Part shown: one piece after another, positions 1-6,559 of the stretch
Numbering within the stretch: the first letter of the stretch is position 1
Layout: every line of letters starts with the position of its first letter
Source of the DNA: Lysobacterales bacterium
Lineage (GTDB): Bacteria; Pseudomonadota; Gammaproteobacteria; Xanthomonadales; S139-57
DNA: 8,556 nt
Direction: 5' to 3'
Assembly (NCBI GenBank): GCA_026993285.1
Contig: JALWTZ010000069.1
Coordinates: 1-8,556, forward strand
Notes under the pieces: model-generated
Database searches by the model: none
Seen by the model: the letters and a program-made list of their open reading frames with translations, nothing else
Told to the model about the DNA's origin: nothing
Made by a program: the position numbers and the translations under genes

Positions 1-1495
1 TCAGCAGACGAATCACGCCCAGGGCGGCCCGCCGCAGGGCAAAGGGATCCTTGTTGCCCGTGGGCTTCTGGCCAATGGCAAAGATGCCGCAGAGCGTATC
101 CAACCGGTCTGCCAGGGCCAGTGCGCGGCCGCTGGGGGTCTGTGGCAGGCTGTCACCGGCAAAACGGGGATGGTAATGGTCCTCGATGGCTTGAGCCACC
201 TCTTGGGGTTCACCGGATTCCAGCGCGTAGTACTTGCCCATGATGCCTTGCAGCTCGGTGAACTCGTAGACCATATCCGTGACCAGATCACATTTGCACA
301 GGCCGGCTGCGCGCCGGGCCTTTTCGGCATCGGCCTGAAACAGACCGGCCAGTGCAGCGGTGAGGTTCTCCAGCCTGTGGGTCTTGTCCAACAGTGTGCC
401 CAGCTTCTGCTGGAAAACCATCTCGGCCAAGCGGGGCTGATAGCTGGCCAAGGGATTTTTCCGGTCGCTGTCCCAGAAGAAACGGGCATCCGCCAGCCGT
501 GGGCGGATCACTTTTTCATTGCCCTGTATCACCACTTCAGGCTGGCGGGATGCTATGTTGGCAATGGTGATAAAGGCGGGCAAGAGTTGGTCATTGCCAT
601 CGGTCAGGGGGAAGAAGCGCTGGTGTTCTTCCATGCTGGTGATCAGGCATTCGGGTGGCACGCTGAGAAAATCCGGGTCGAACCGGCCCAGCAGCGCCAC
701 CGGCCATTCCACCAGATTGACCACTTCTTCCAGCACATCCGGATTGAGTATCACCCGGGCCTGTTGTTTCCCGGCCAGTTGTTCAGCCTGCTGGATGATG
801 GATTCCCGCCGCTTGCGCGGGCAAACCTGGACAAAAGCCTGTTCCAGGGTGCTTTCATAGGCTTGTGCGCGCTCAATGCGCACCGTGCCCTGGTGCATGA
901 AGCGATGGCCCTGACTTTTCCGCCCGGCCTCGAGGCCGAACAGTTGCAGCGGAAGCACGGCCTCATCCAGCAGACAGACCAGCCAGTGAACCGGCCGGAC
1001 AAACTGGAAATCATGCGCGCCCCAGCGCATGCGCTTGGGTATGGGCAGCTTGTCCAGCGCCTGGGGCAGAATGTTCTGTAACAAGGCCTCCAGTGGCTGG
1101 CCAGCCACCTCACGGGTGTAATACAGCCAGGCCCCCTTGGGGGTTTCCCGCTTTTCCAGTGCATCCACTGCCACGCCACAGGAACGGGCGAAACCCAGCG
1201 CGGCCGGGGTGGGCGCGCCTTGCTCATCGAAGGCGGCCTGTAGTGCAGGACCCCGGCGCTCCTCGGTGCGGTCCGGTTGGGCGCGGTCGATGGCGGCAAG
1301 GTAAAAAGCCAGCCTCCGCGGCGTGGCCAGCCAGCGGGAGGCCTGCGCGTCGAAACGAATGCCCGCCTTGTTCAACTGGCCGGTGACTTCCTCGAACAGG
1401 GCCCGTGCCAGGCGGTCCAGCGCCCGTGGTGGCAGTTCTTCCGTGCCTAGTTCAAACAGCAGATCGGCCTGGATGTTGCTTGCTTGCCGCGTCAT
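1..1495 (-). CDS. glyS: Glycine--tRNA ligase beta subunit (3' end cut by window edge)
   Basis: This is the beta subunit of the tetrameric (alpha2-beta2) bacterial glycyl-tRNA synthetase, which charges tRNA-Gly in the cytoplasm. The beta chain mainly recognises the tRNA. Reading from the ATG at 1495-1493, 498 codons stay open to the left edge; the family is usually near 690 residues, so about 190 C-terminal residues, including the anticodon-binding end, lie outside. Family landmarks seen are FELGTEELPP (14-23), RPRLADARFFWDSD (331-344), KCDLVTDMVYEFTELQG (401-417) with GKYYA just after, and GQKPTGNKDPFALRRAA (475-491). The start overlaps the glyQ stop in an ATGA arrangement and is preceded by a near-perfect Shine-Dalgarno sequence inside the end of glyQ. 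The frame is intact throughout what is visible. Identification is firm. Confidence 0.97.
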   Translation of the reverse strand, partial: MTRQASNIQADLLFELGTEELPPRALDRLARALFEEVTGQLNKAGIRFDAQASRWLATPRRLAFYLAAIDRAQPDRTEERRGPALQAAFDEQGAPTPAALGFARSCGVAVDALEKRETPKGAWLYYTREVAGQPLEALLQNILPQALDKLPIPKRMRWGAHDFQFVRPVHWLVCLLDEAVLPLQLFGLEAGRKSQGHRFMHQGTVRIERAQAYESTLEQAFVQVCPRKRRESIIQQAEQLAGKQQARVILNPDVLEEVVNLVEWPVALLGRFDPDFLSVPPECLITSMEEHQRFFPLTDGNDQLLPAFITIANIASRQPEVVIQGNEKVIRPRLADARFFWDSDRKNPLASYQPRLAEMVFQQKLGTLLDKTHRLENLTAALAGLFQADAEKARRAAGLCKCDLVTDMVYEFTELQGIMGKYYALESGEPQEVAQAIEDHYHPRFAGDSLPQTPSGRALALADRLDTLCGIFAIGQKPTGNKDPFALRRAALGVIRLL

Positions 1496-2418
1496 GCCGA
1501 TACCTCCTTGCTGGCTTGCAGCACGGGAAAACCCAGTGCTTCCCGGGCCTGGTAATAGCTTTCCGCCACTGCCCGTGCCAGGGTGCGCACCCGCAGAATG
1601 TAGCGCTGCCGCTCGGTTACGGAGATGGCCTTGCGCGCATCCAGCAGATTGAAGGTGTGCGAGGCCTGCAGCACCTGTTCATAGGCGGGCAGGGGCAGCT
1701 GGTTTTCCACCAGGCGCAGGGCTTCGCTTTCGCAGGTATCGAACCAATCCTTCAGGGACGCTACATCCGCCTGTTCAAAATTGTAGCGGGATTGCTCCAC
1801 CTCGTTCTGATGGAAGACATCCCCGTAGGTGACCTTGCCATTGGGTGTATGGGACCAAACCAGATCGTAGACCCGGTCCACACCCTGCAGATACATGGCC
1901 AGGCGTTCCAGCCCGTAGGTGATCTCGCCCGTTACCGGCTTGCAATCCAGCCCGCCGCATTGCTGGAAATAGGTGAACTGGGTGACTTCCATGCCATCCA
2001 GCCAGACCTCCCAGCCCAAACCCCAGGCGCCTAGGGTTGGAGATTCCCAGTTGTCTTCCACAAAGCGCAGGTCGTGTATGGCCGGGTCGATGCCCAGGGC
2101 GCGCAGGGAATCCAGGTAGAGATCCTGGATATCGTCCGGCGAGGGCTTGAGCACCACCTGGAACTGGTAATAGTGCTGCATGCGGTTGGGGTTTTCCCCG
2201 TAGCGGCCATCGGTGGGCCGGCGACAGGGTTGAACATAGGCGGCGTTCCACGGCTCCGGGCCGATGGCACGCAAAAAGGTAGCCGGGTGGAAGGTGCCGG
2301 CACCCATGGGCATGTCCATGGGTTGGACCAGTACACAACCCTGTTCGGCCCAGTACTGCTGCAACCGCAGGATGAAAGCCTGAAAGGTGGAAGGTGCAGG
2401 CGCAATGGATTGACTCAT
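1492..2418 (-). CDS. glyQ: Glycine--tRNA ligase alpha subunit
   Basis: This is the catalytic alpha subunit of glycyl-tRNA synthetase; it binds ATP and glycine and forms glycyl-adenylate. The 308-residue product has the expected length (E. coli about 303). Family blocks are clear: PCRRPTDGRYGENPNR (64-79), HYYQFQVVLKPSPDDIQ (82-98), VEDNWESPTLGAWGLGWEVW (120-139), EVTQFTYFQQ (144-153) and the class II motif 3-like TGEITYGLERL (163-173). I chose the ATG at 2418 (MSQSIAPA...). A GTG at 2433 would add five residues, but a TATAAT box at 2448-2453 predicts transcription starting near 2441, only about 8 bases from that GTG and about 23 from the ATG. Neither start has a strong Shine-Dalgarno; a GAAG lies 9 bases before the ATG. 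The stop overlaps the glyS start by 4 bases, so the two form one operon. Confidence 0.97.
   Translation of the reverse strand: MSQSIAPAPSTFQAFILRLQQYWAEQGCVLVQPMDMPMGAGTFHPATFLRAIGPEPWNAAYVQPCRRPTDGRYGENPNRMQHYYQFQVVLKPSPDDIQDLYLDSLRALGIDPAIHDLRFVEDNWESPTLGAWGLGWEVWLDGMEVTQFTYFQQCGGLDCKPVTGEITYGLERLAMYLQGVDRVYDLVWSHTPNGKVTYGDVFHQNEVEQSRYNFEQADVASLKDWFDTCESEALRLVENQLPLPAYEQVLQASHTFNLLDARKAISVTERQRYILRVRTLARAVAESYYQAREALGFPVLQASKEVSA
1502..1509 (-). promoter_or_regulatory. Strong ribosome binding site for glyS
   Basis: On the minus strand this reads AAGGAGGT, a full complement of the core 16S rRNA anti-Shine-Dalgarno sequence, six bases before the glyS ATG. It lies within the last codons of glyQ. 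It fixes the glyS start and suggests that the beta subunit is translated efficiently in its own right as well as by coupling to glyQ, which would help keep the 1:1 subunit ratio. Confidence 0.85.
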
Positions 2419-2447
2419 AGGGGCATGCTTCACGGAAAAATCACGCG

Positions 2448-2453
2448 ATTATA
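2448..2453 (-). promoter_or_regulatory. Putative -10 box of the glyQS promoter
   Basis: The minus strand reads TATAAT here, a perfect sigma-70 -10 hexamer, about 30 bases before the chosen glyQ ATG. No good -35 is found at 16-18 bases spacing (the best, TTCGTT at 2476-2471, keeps only the leading TT), so an activator or other contacts may compensate. The position favours the ATG start of glyQ over the upstream GTG. Inferred from sequence only. Confidence 0.5.
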
Positions 2454-2470
2454 TCAGCAGCCACTGCAGC

Positions 2471-2480
2471 AACGAACGGA
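2471..2480 (-). promoter_or_regulatory. Candidate AlgR/LytTR-type binding site between glyQ and the PilZ gene
   Basis: The minus strand reads TCCGTTCGTT. Bases 2-10 match the Pseudomonas AlgR core CCGTTCGTC at 8 of 9 positions, and bases 1-9 fit the general LytTR consensus [TA][AC][CA]GTTN[AG][TG] fully. The site sits in the 102-base divergent promoter region, upstream of the operon that encodes an AlgR-like LytTR regulator. No second half-site is seen at the 12-13 base spacing typical of many LytTR regulators. Short degenerate motifs occur by chance, so this is a hypothesis supported by position. Confidence 0.35.
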
Positions 2481-2486
2481 AAGAAG

Positions 2487-2492
2487 CATAAT
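2487..2492 (+). promoter_or_regulatory. Possible -10 box for the PilZ-hemH-algZR operon
   Basis: CATAAT matches the sigma-70 -10 hexamer at 5 of 6 positions and lies 28 bases before the PilZ-gene ATG, a reasonable leader length. The -35 position (CTGCAG at 17-base spacing) is poor. It would form a divergent pair with the glyQ promoter, with the AlgR-like nonamer between them. Weak evidence. Confidence 0.3.
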
Positions 2493-2520
2493 AGGGCCAG
2501 GCCAACCACGGAGAAGCCTC

Positions 2521-2865
2521 ATGAGCGAACGCAGAAAATTGCACCGCAGACACCTGATCTTCTACTTGCGTCTGCTGGATGCGCGCACCGGAGAGTTGTT
2601 GGGTTTTCTCGGTGACATCAGCCCGAAGGGTCTGTTGATGATCAGCGAAAATGCACTGGCGGTGGGTAGAACCCTGCACCTGCAGCTGTTACTGCCACAC
2701 GAAATGGAAGGCAGAAAAAGTGTGGAACTGGAAGCCGTGGTTCGTCGTTGTGCACCGGATTACAACCCGCAGTTCTATGCCATAGGCATGGAAGTCAACG
2801 AACTGGACCCAGCCGTGCTCAAGGTATTGGCCGAGCTGGTTCAGGAAATGGGTTTTAATGACTGA
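2521..2865 (+). CDS. Single-domain PilZ protein, likely c-di-GMP receptor
   Basis: The 114-residue product is a stand-alone PilZ domain. The two-part c-di-GMP signature is present: an RxxxR motif in RKLHR (residues 5-9) and a D/NxSxxG motif in DISPKG (32-37). The closing strand YAIGMEV (86-92) is also typical, and a C-terminal helix follows. Known PilZ proteins change conformation or partner on binding cyclic di-GMP, controlling motility, pili or exopolysaccharide; the target here cannot be read from sequence. The ATG at 2521 has a good GGAG Shine-Dalgarno seven bases upstream and puts the RxxxR at the usual N-terminal place; the frame is open further upstream but that is antisense to glyQ. 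Its stop TGA directly abuts the hemH ATG, so translation is probably coupled. This is the first gene of the operon. Confidence 0.88.
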   Translation: MSERRKLHRRHLIFYLRLLDARTGELLGFLGDISPKGLLMISENALAVGRTLHLQLLLPHEMEGRKSVELEAVVRRCAPDYNPQFYAIGMEVNELDPAVLKVLAELVQEMGFND

Positions 2866-3831
2866 ATGAACAACAAACCCCTGCTGATACTGGTCAATCT
2901 GGGCACCCCGGAGGCCCCGACACCCGCAGCCTTGCGCAGTTATCTGAAAGAATTTCTTTCAGATCGCCGGGTGGTCAGTCTGCCTGCCTGGCTGTGGCAA
3001 CCCTTGCTGCGAGGCATCATCCTGCCGTTCAGGGCACCAAAGTCTGCGGCAGCCTATCGTGCCATCTGGCAAAAGGAGGGGTCTCCTCTGATGCAGTATT
3101 CCCGGGCACTGGTCAACAAGCTTTCCGAGGCACTGGCGGGCCATGCCAGTGTGCGGCTGGCCATGCGCTATGGCCAGCCCGGACTGAAGGAAATACTGGA
3201 AGAGAACCCGGCGGATGAGGTGGTTATTCTGCCGCTCTATCCGCAGTATTCCTCTACCACGACCGCATCGGTACTGGATGCCTGTTGCCAATGGGCAAAG
3301 CGCCGTCTCAACCTGCCAAACCTGCATTTCATTCGTGATTACCACCAGCACCCCCGCTATATTCAGGCATTGGCGGACAGCATTCGCCAGGCCTGGGAAA
3401 AGCAACGGGGAGAACTATTGCTGTTTTCCTTTCATGGCATTCCGGAAAGGCTGGATGCAGGCGGTGACCCCTATGCGAAACAATGCCGGGAAACGGCCCG
3501 GCGAGTGGCACGGGAACTGGGGCTGGAAAATCACCAGTGGCAGATCCTGTTCCAATCCCGTTTTGGACGGGAGGCCTGGCTCAAGCCGTATGCCAGCGAA
3601 ACCCTGCGGGCGCTGGCCGAGGAAGGCGTAGCCTCGGTGGATGTCATCTGCCCGGGTTTTGCCGTGGACTGTCTGGAAACCCTGGAAGAAATGGCGGTGG
3701 AAAACCGTGACCTGTTCTTGCAGGCTGGTGGCAAGCACTACCAATACATTCCCTGCCTCAACGACAGTGCTGCCCAGGTGGCGCTGATGCAAGCCCTGTT
3801 TGAAGACCATGTCAGCCGCCAAGCCCGCTGA
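2866..3831 (+). CDS. hemH: Ferrochelatase (protoporphyrin ferrochelatase)
   Basis: The enzyme inserts ferrous iron into protoporphyrin IX (or, in some bacteria, coproporphyrin III) as the closing chelation step of haem synthesis; in proteobacteria it is usually membrane-associated. The 321-residue product has the usual bacterial length. Landmarks are LVNLGTPEAPT (9-19), SPLMQYS (73-79), LPLYPQYSSTTT (122-133), the signature LLFSFHGIPER (185-195) with the likely metal-binding His190, GDPYAKQC (200-207), QSRFGREAWLKPY (230-242), and CPGFAVDCLETLEE (262-275) with Glu271. The 81-residue spacing of His190 and Glu271 equals that of His183 and Glu264 in the B. subtilis enzyme. The ATG follows the PilZ-gene TGA with no gap and lacks a nearby Shine-Dalgarno, so it probably relies on coupling. 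The 3' end overlaps the kinase gene by 23 bases. hemH beside algZR is unusual. Confidence 0.97.
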   Translation: MNNKPLLILVNLGTPEAPTPAALRSYLKEFLSDRRVVSLPAWLWQPLLRGIILPFRAPKSAAAYRAIWQKEGSPLMQYSRALVNKLSEALAGHASVRLAMRYGQPGLKEILEENPADEVVILPLYPQYSSTTTASVLDACCQWAKRRLNLPNLHFIRDYHQHPRYIQALADSIRQAWEKQRGELLLFSFHGIPERLDAGGDPYAKQCRETARRVARELGLENHQWQILFQSRFGREAWLKPYASETLRALAEEGVASVDVICPGFAVDCLETLEEMAVENRDLFLQAGGKHYQYIPCLNDSAAQVALMQALFEDHVSRQAR

Positions 3832-4876
3832 TCGTTTGCCGTTTCATTGCCAGCCGGCCGAGCTGTTTGCAGCTGCGGTCGTGGCTGAACTGGTGGTGGC
3901 TGTCATTCATCTCCATGGCTGGGAAGGGCAAAGCCTGGACTGGCATCACTTCGATCTGCCCTGGTTCAGTCAGATCAGCCTGTTTGCCCAGTGGATCGTG
4001 CTGCTTTCCGGCTTGCTGGTTTGCTGGTTGCGCGGCCTGCTGTTGAAATTGCCGGGAAACCTGCCGGCCATCCTCGCCTTCCAGATCGCTCCTTTGGTGA
4101 CGGCACTGAGCACCCTGGGGCTGTTTGTTCTGGATCGGCAATTGCAACTGGGCTTGAGCATGCGCCTGCCGGAACCGGGAAGGCTGATGATGGTCAACAC
4201 CCTCACCGTGCTGCTGGTCAGTGGCGCATTCTTTCGCTACCTCTACCTGCGAGCGGACTGGCAGGCTCGAATCCAGGCAGAAGCCCGGGCGCGATTCGAT
4301 GCCCTGCAGGCGCGAATCCGGCCCCATTTCCTGTTCAACAGCATCAACACCGTGGCCAGCCTGATTCCGGTGGATGCGGTAAAGGCGGAAGAGACCCTGC
4401 TGGATCTAACACAGCTGTTCCGGGCGGCCCTGCAGGAAAACCATGGTGTACACCGTCTACAGGAGGAGTGGACACTGCTGGAACACTATCTGCGCATCGA
4501 AAAGCTGCGCCTGGGCGAGCGCTTGCATGTAGAAATGGATTTGCAACAGGATATTCGGGATTGTCGAATTCCTGCGCTGCTGCTGCAGCCCCTGGTGGAA
4601 AATGCGGTCTATCACGGTATCGAAACCCTGCCGCAGGGTGGTCGTATCCGGATTTCGGCCCGCTGTGAAAACCAGCGTATTCGGTTGGAAATCAGCAATC
4701 CAGGCAGCGGGCAGAGTGATTCTGGCATGGGCATGGCACAGAACAACATTCGCCAGCGGTTGCAATTGTATTATGAGGGCAAGGCCAGGATGCAAGTGGA
4801 AAACACGACAGAAGGCTATTTGGCTGTTCTGTGGCTGCCGGTGTGGAAAGACGATGAACAAGATACTGATCGCTGA
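3809..4876 (+). CDS. algZ: LytS/AlgZ-type membrane sensor histidine kinase
   Basis: This is the sensor half of a two-component pair, expected to autophosphorylate and pass phosphate to the regulator encoded next. The 355-residue product has about four hydrophobic segments (roughly 17-36, 54-79, 84-108, 125-147) and almost no periplasmic part. The His_kinase block of the LytS type follows: RPHFLFNSINTV (171-182) with likely phospho-acceptor His173. The ATPase part has the N box LLQPLVENAVYHG (258-270, Asn265) and a G-box-like SGMGMAQNNIRQRL (305-318). This architecture matches AlgZ/FimS of Pseudomonas. I chose the ATG at 3809; a TTG at 3800 would add three residues. It overlaps hemH by 23 bases at its start and the regulator gene by 23 bases at its end. 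Assignment to AlgZ rests on architecture plus the algR-hemC-hemD neighbourhood; the signal sensed is unknown. Confidence 0.85.
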   Translation: MSAAKPADRLPFHCQPAELFAAAVVAELVVAVIHLHGWEGQSLDWHHFDLPWFSQISLFAQWIVLLSGLLVCWLRGLLLKLPGNLPAILAFQIAPLVTALSTLGLFVLDRQLQLGLSMRLPEPGRLMMVNTLTVLLVSGAFFRYLYLRADWQARIQAEARARFDALQARIRPHFLFNSINTVASLIPVDAVKAEETLLDLTQLFRAALQENHGVHRLQEEWTLLEHYLRIEKLRLGERLHVEMDLQQDIRDCRIPALLLQPLVENAVYHGIETLPQGGRIRISARCENQRIRLEISNPGSGQSDSGMGMAQNNIRQRLQLYYEGKARMQVENTTEGYLAVLWLPVWKDDEQDTDR

Positions 4877-5573
4877 CGATGAGCCACTGGCTCGCGCTCG
4901 CCTGCGCGCTTTGTTGGAACGACTGGAAGGCTATCAAGTGGTAGCGGAAGCTGCTCATGGAGAAGCGGCGCTGCAACAATTGGCAGAACAAACTGTTGAT
5001 ATAGTATTGCTGGATATTCGCATGCCCGGCATGGATGGCATGCAGGCGGCGCAAAAACTGAAACAGGAATATCCGGAAACCGCCATCATCTTTACCACCG
5101 CCTATGCAGACCATGCCTTGCAGGCTTATGAACAACAGGCCGTGGCCTATTTGCTCAAACCGGTACGACTGCAGGCACTGGCACAAGCGCTGGAGCAGGC
5201 CCAGGCACTGAACAAGGGTCGGCGCCAGCTACAGCAGGCACAGGGGCAATATCTCAGCGCCCACGTACGCGGCAAGTTGCTGCGCATACCCGTGGATGAA
5301 ATCCCCTATCTGCAGGCCAGCCAGAAATATGTGATGCTGAAGTATCAGGGCCATGAAATCCTCATCGAGGACTCCTTGGTACAGATCGAACAACGCTTTC
5401 CCGGCACCTTTCTGCGCATCCACCGCAATGCCCTGGTTCATCCCCAGGCCATACAGGGGCTGGAACGGGATGGTACCGGCAAACACTGGCTGCTGTTGCG
5501 GGACGTACCGGACAAATTGGAGGTTTCACGCCGTAATCTGCCAGCTGTACGCCTGTTTTTGAAAGGTAACTGA
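4854..5573 (+). CDS. algR: AlgR-like LytTR response regulator
   Basis: This is a DNA-binding response regulator of 239 residues (P. aeruginosa AlgR has 248). The receiver domain (about 1-115) shows the acidic pair Asp8-Asp9, phospho-acceptor Asp54 in VLLDIRMPGMDG, Thr81/Thr82 and Lys102 in LLKPVR. After a Gln-rich linker, a LytTR domain (about 135-237) includes PYLQASQKYVMLKY and the signature FLRIHRNALVHP, with a VSRRN element near the end. LytTR domains bind DNA by a beta-strand fold rather than a helix-turn-helix. In Pseudomonas AlgR controls alginate, twitching and virulence genes; here alginate genes are not visible, so the regulon is unknown, though AlgR-like nonamers flank the operon. 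The ATG lies within the kinase gene; GGAAAG just upstream can serve as ribosome binding site. Confidence 0.9.
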   Translation: MNKILIADDEPLARARLRALLERLEGYQVVAEAAHGEAALQQLAEQTVDIVLLDIRMPGMDGMQAAQKLKQEYPETAIIFTTAYADHALQAYEQQAVAYLLKPVRLQALAQALEQAQALNKGRRQLQQAQGQYLSAHVRGKLLRIPVDEIPYLQASQKYVMLKYQGHEILIEDSLVQIEQRFPGTFLRIHRNALVHPQAIQGLERDGTGKHWLLLRDVPDKLEVSRRNLPAVRLFLKGN

Positions 5574-5576
5574 ATA

Positions 5577-5585
5577 CTGTTTGTT
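5577..5585 (+). promoter_or_regulatory. Weak AlgR-like nonamer upstream of hemC
   Basis: CTGTTTGTT matches the AlgR core CCGTTCGTC (or its variant CCGTTTGTC) at 6-7 of 9 positions and lies six bases before the proposed hemC -35 element. It is weaker than the site at 2471-2480. Its place, between algR and hemC and next to a promoter, is the main reason to list it. Confidence 0.2.
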
Positions 5586-5590
5586 GCAGG

Positions 5591-5620
5591 CCGACATGGA
5601 AACCATGGATCGCGTACAAT
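5591..5620 (+). promoter_or_regulatory. Candidate hemC promoter giving a leaderless message
   Basis: CCGACA (5591-5596, 4 of 6 to TTGACA), an 18-base spacer and TACAAT (5615-5620, 5 of 6 to TATAAT) form a sigma-70-like promoter in the 53-base algR-hemC gap. The usual start seven bases after the -10 falls on 5627, the A of the hemC ATG. No Shine-Dalgarno precedes hemC. A second, longer message reading through from algR is also possible. Confidence 0.5.
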
Positions 5621-5626
5621 AGCCCT

Positions 5627-6559
5627 ATGAAAACCCTGAAGATTGCCACGAGAAAAAGTCCACTGGCCTTGTGGCAGGCCGAACATGTCAAGGCAGAACT
5701 GGAAAGGCAACATCCGGGTCTGCTATGTGAGCTGTTGCCAATGAGTACCCGAGGCGACAAGATTCTGGATGCGCCGCTGGCCAATATTGGTGGTAAGGGC
5801 CTTTTTCTCAAGGAATTGGAGCATGCGCTGCTGGAAGGCGAAGCCGATCTGGCCGTACACTCCATGAAAGATGTTCCCGTAGAGATACCGGAAGGTCTGA
5901 GCCTGCCGGTTATCCTAGCCAGGGAAATTCCCTGGGATGGCTATATCAGCAATCAATACGATCGTATCGAAGACCTGCCTACTGGCGCGGTTGTAGGTAC
6001 ATCCAGTCTTCGACGTCAGGCACAGATGAAATCTCTGCGTCCGGATCTGGATATTCGTGATCTGCGGGGTAATGTCAACACACGTTTGCGCAAGCTGGAC
6101 GAAGGGGAATTCGATGCCATCCTGCTGGCCGTGGCCGGTATCAAACGGCTGGAACTTTGCCATCGAATCTGTGAAATTCTCGAACCCCCCCAATGGCTAC
6201 CAGCCGCCGCCCAAGGCGCATTGGGCATTGAAATTCGCCAGGATGACGAGGAAACCCTTTCATTGTTGCAACCCCTGGCCGATGAAACCACACGCCTGTG
6301 CGTGGAGATGGAACGGGCTTTCAGCCGCCGCCTTGGAGGCAGCTGTCAGGTACCCATCGGTGCTTTCGCCAAACTTGACGGAGAACAGCTTTGCATGGAG
6401 GGACTGGTTGCTGCGCCGGACGGCAGCCAGATCATTCGCGGAGAATGCTGTGCACTGCCCGGAGAACATGAACGGGCCGGAGAATCGCTGGCCAAGAGTT
6501 TGCTGGAACAGGGGGCTGATCGCATTCTGCAAGCCTTGGAGATCGATCCACAACCATGA
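5627..6559 (+). CDS. hemC: Porphobilinogen deaminase (hydroxymethylbilane synthase)
   Basis: This cytoplasmic enzyme joins four porphobilinogen units into hydroxymethylbilane, the substrate of the next gene's product. The 310-residue product matches the family in length. The catalytic Asp82 lies in HSMKDVP (78-84), and the dipyrromethane-cofactor Cys240 in GGSCQVPIGAFA. Substrate-binding arginines Arg9, Arg129, Arg130, Arg147, Arg153 and Arg174 all sit two positions before their E. coli equivalents (11, 131, 132, 149, 155, 176). TRGDK (41-45), GGKGLF (55-60) and GTSSLRRQ (124-131) are also present. One small oddity: the common REDPRDA motif reads REIPWDG (99-105), losing one acidic and one basic residue. 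There is no Shine-Dalgarno before the ATG, which fits the proposed leaderless start. The stop overlaps the hemD ATG by four bases. Confidence 0.97.
   Translation: MKTLKIATRKSPLALWQAEHVKAELERQHPGLLCELLPMSTRGDKILDAPLANIGGKGLFLKELEHALLEGEADLAVHSMKDVPVEIPEGLSLPVILAREIPWDGYISNQYDRIEDLPTGAVVGTSSLRRQAQMKSLRPDLDIRDLRGNVNTRLRKLDEGEFDAILLAVAGIKRLELCHRICEILEPPQWLPAAAQGALGIEIRQDDEETLSLLQPLADETTRLCVEMERAFSRRLGGSCQVPIGAFAKLDGEQLCMEGLVAAPDGSQIIRGECCALPGEHERAGESLAKSLLEQGADRILQALEIDPQP

Noticed and set aside
170..1081. A 303-codon open frame on the plus strand opposite glyS, with others of up to 209 codons opposite glyQ.
   Set aside because: They lie wholly antisense to well-supported conserved genes, show no recognisable motifs and have no good start signals; long antisense frames are expected in GC-rich coding DNA.
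2074..2520. An upstream extension of the PilZ frame adding 149 residues.
   Set aside because: The extension is antisense to glyQ and the divergent promoter; the ATG at 2521 has a good GGAG and gives a normal single-domain PilZ protein.
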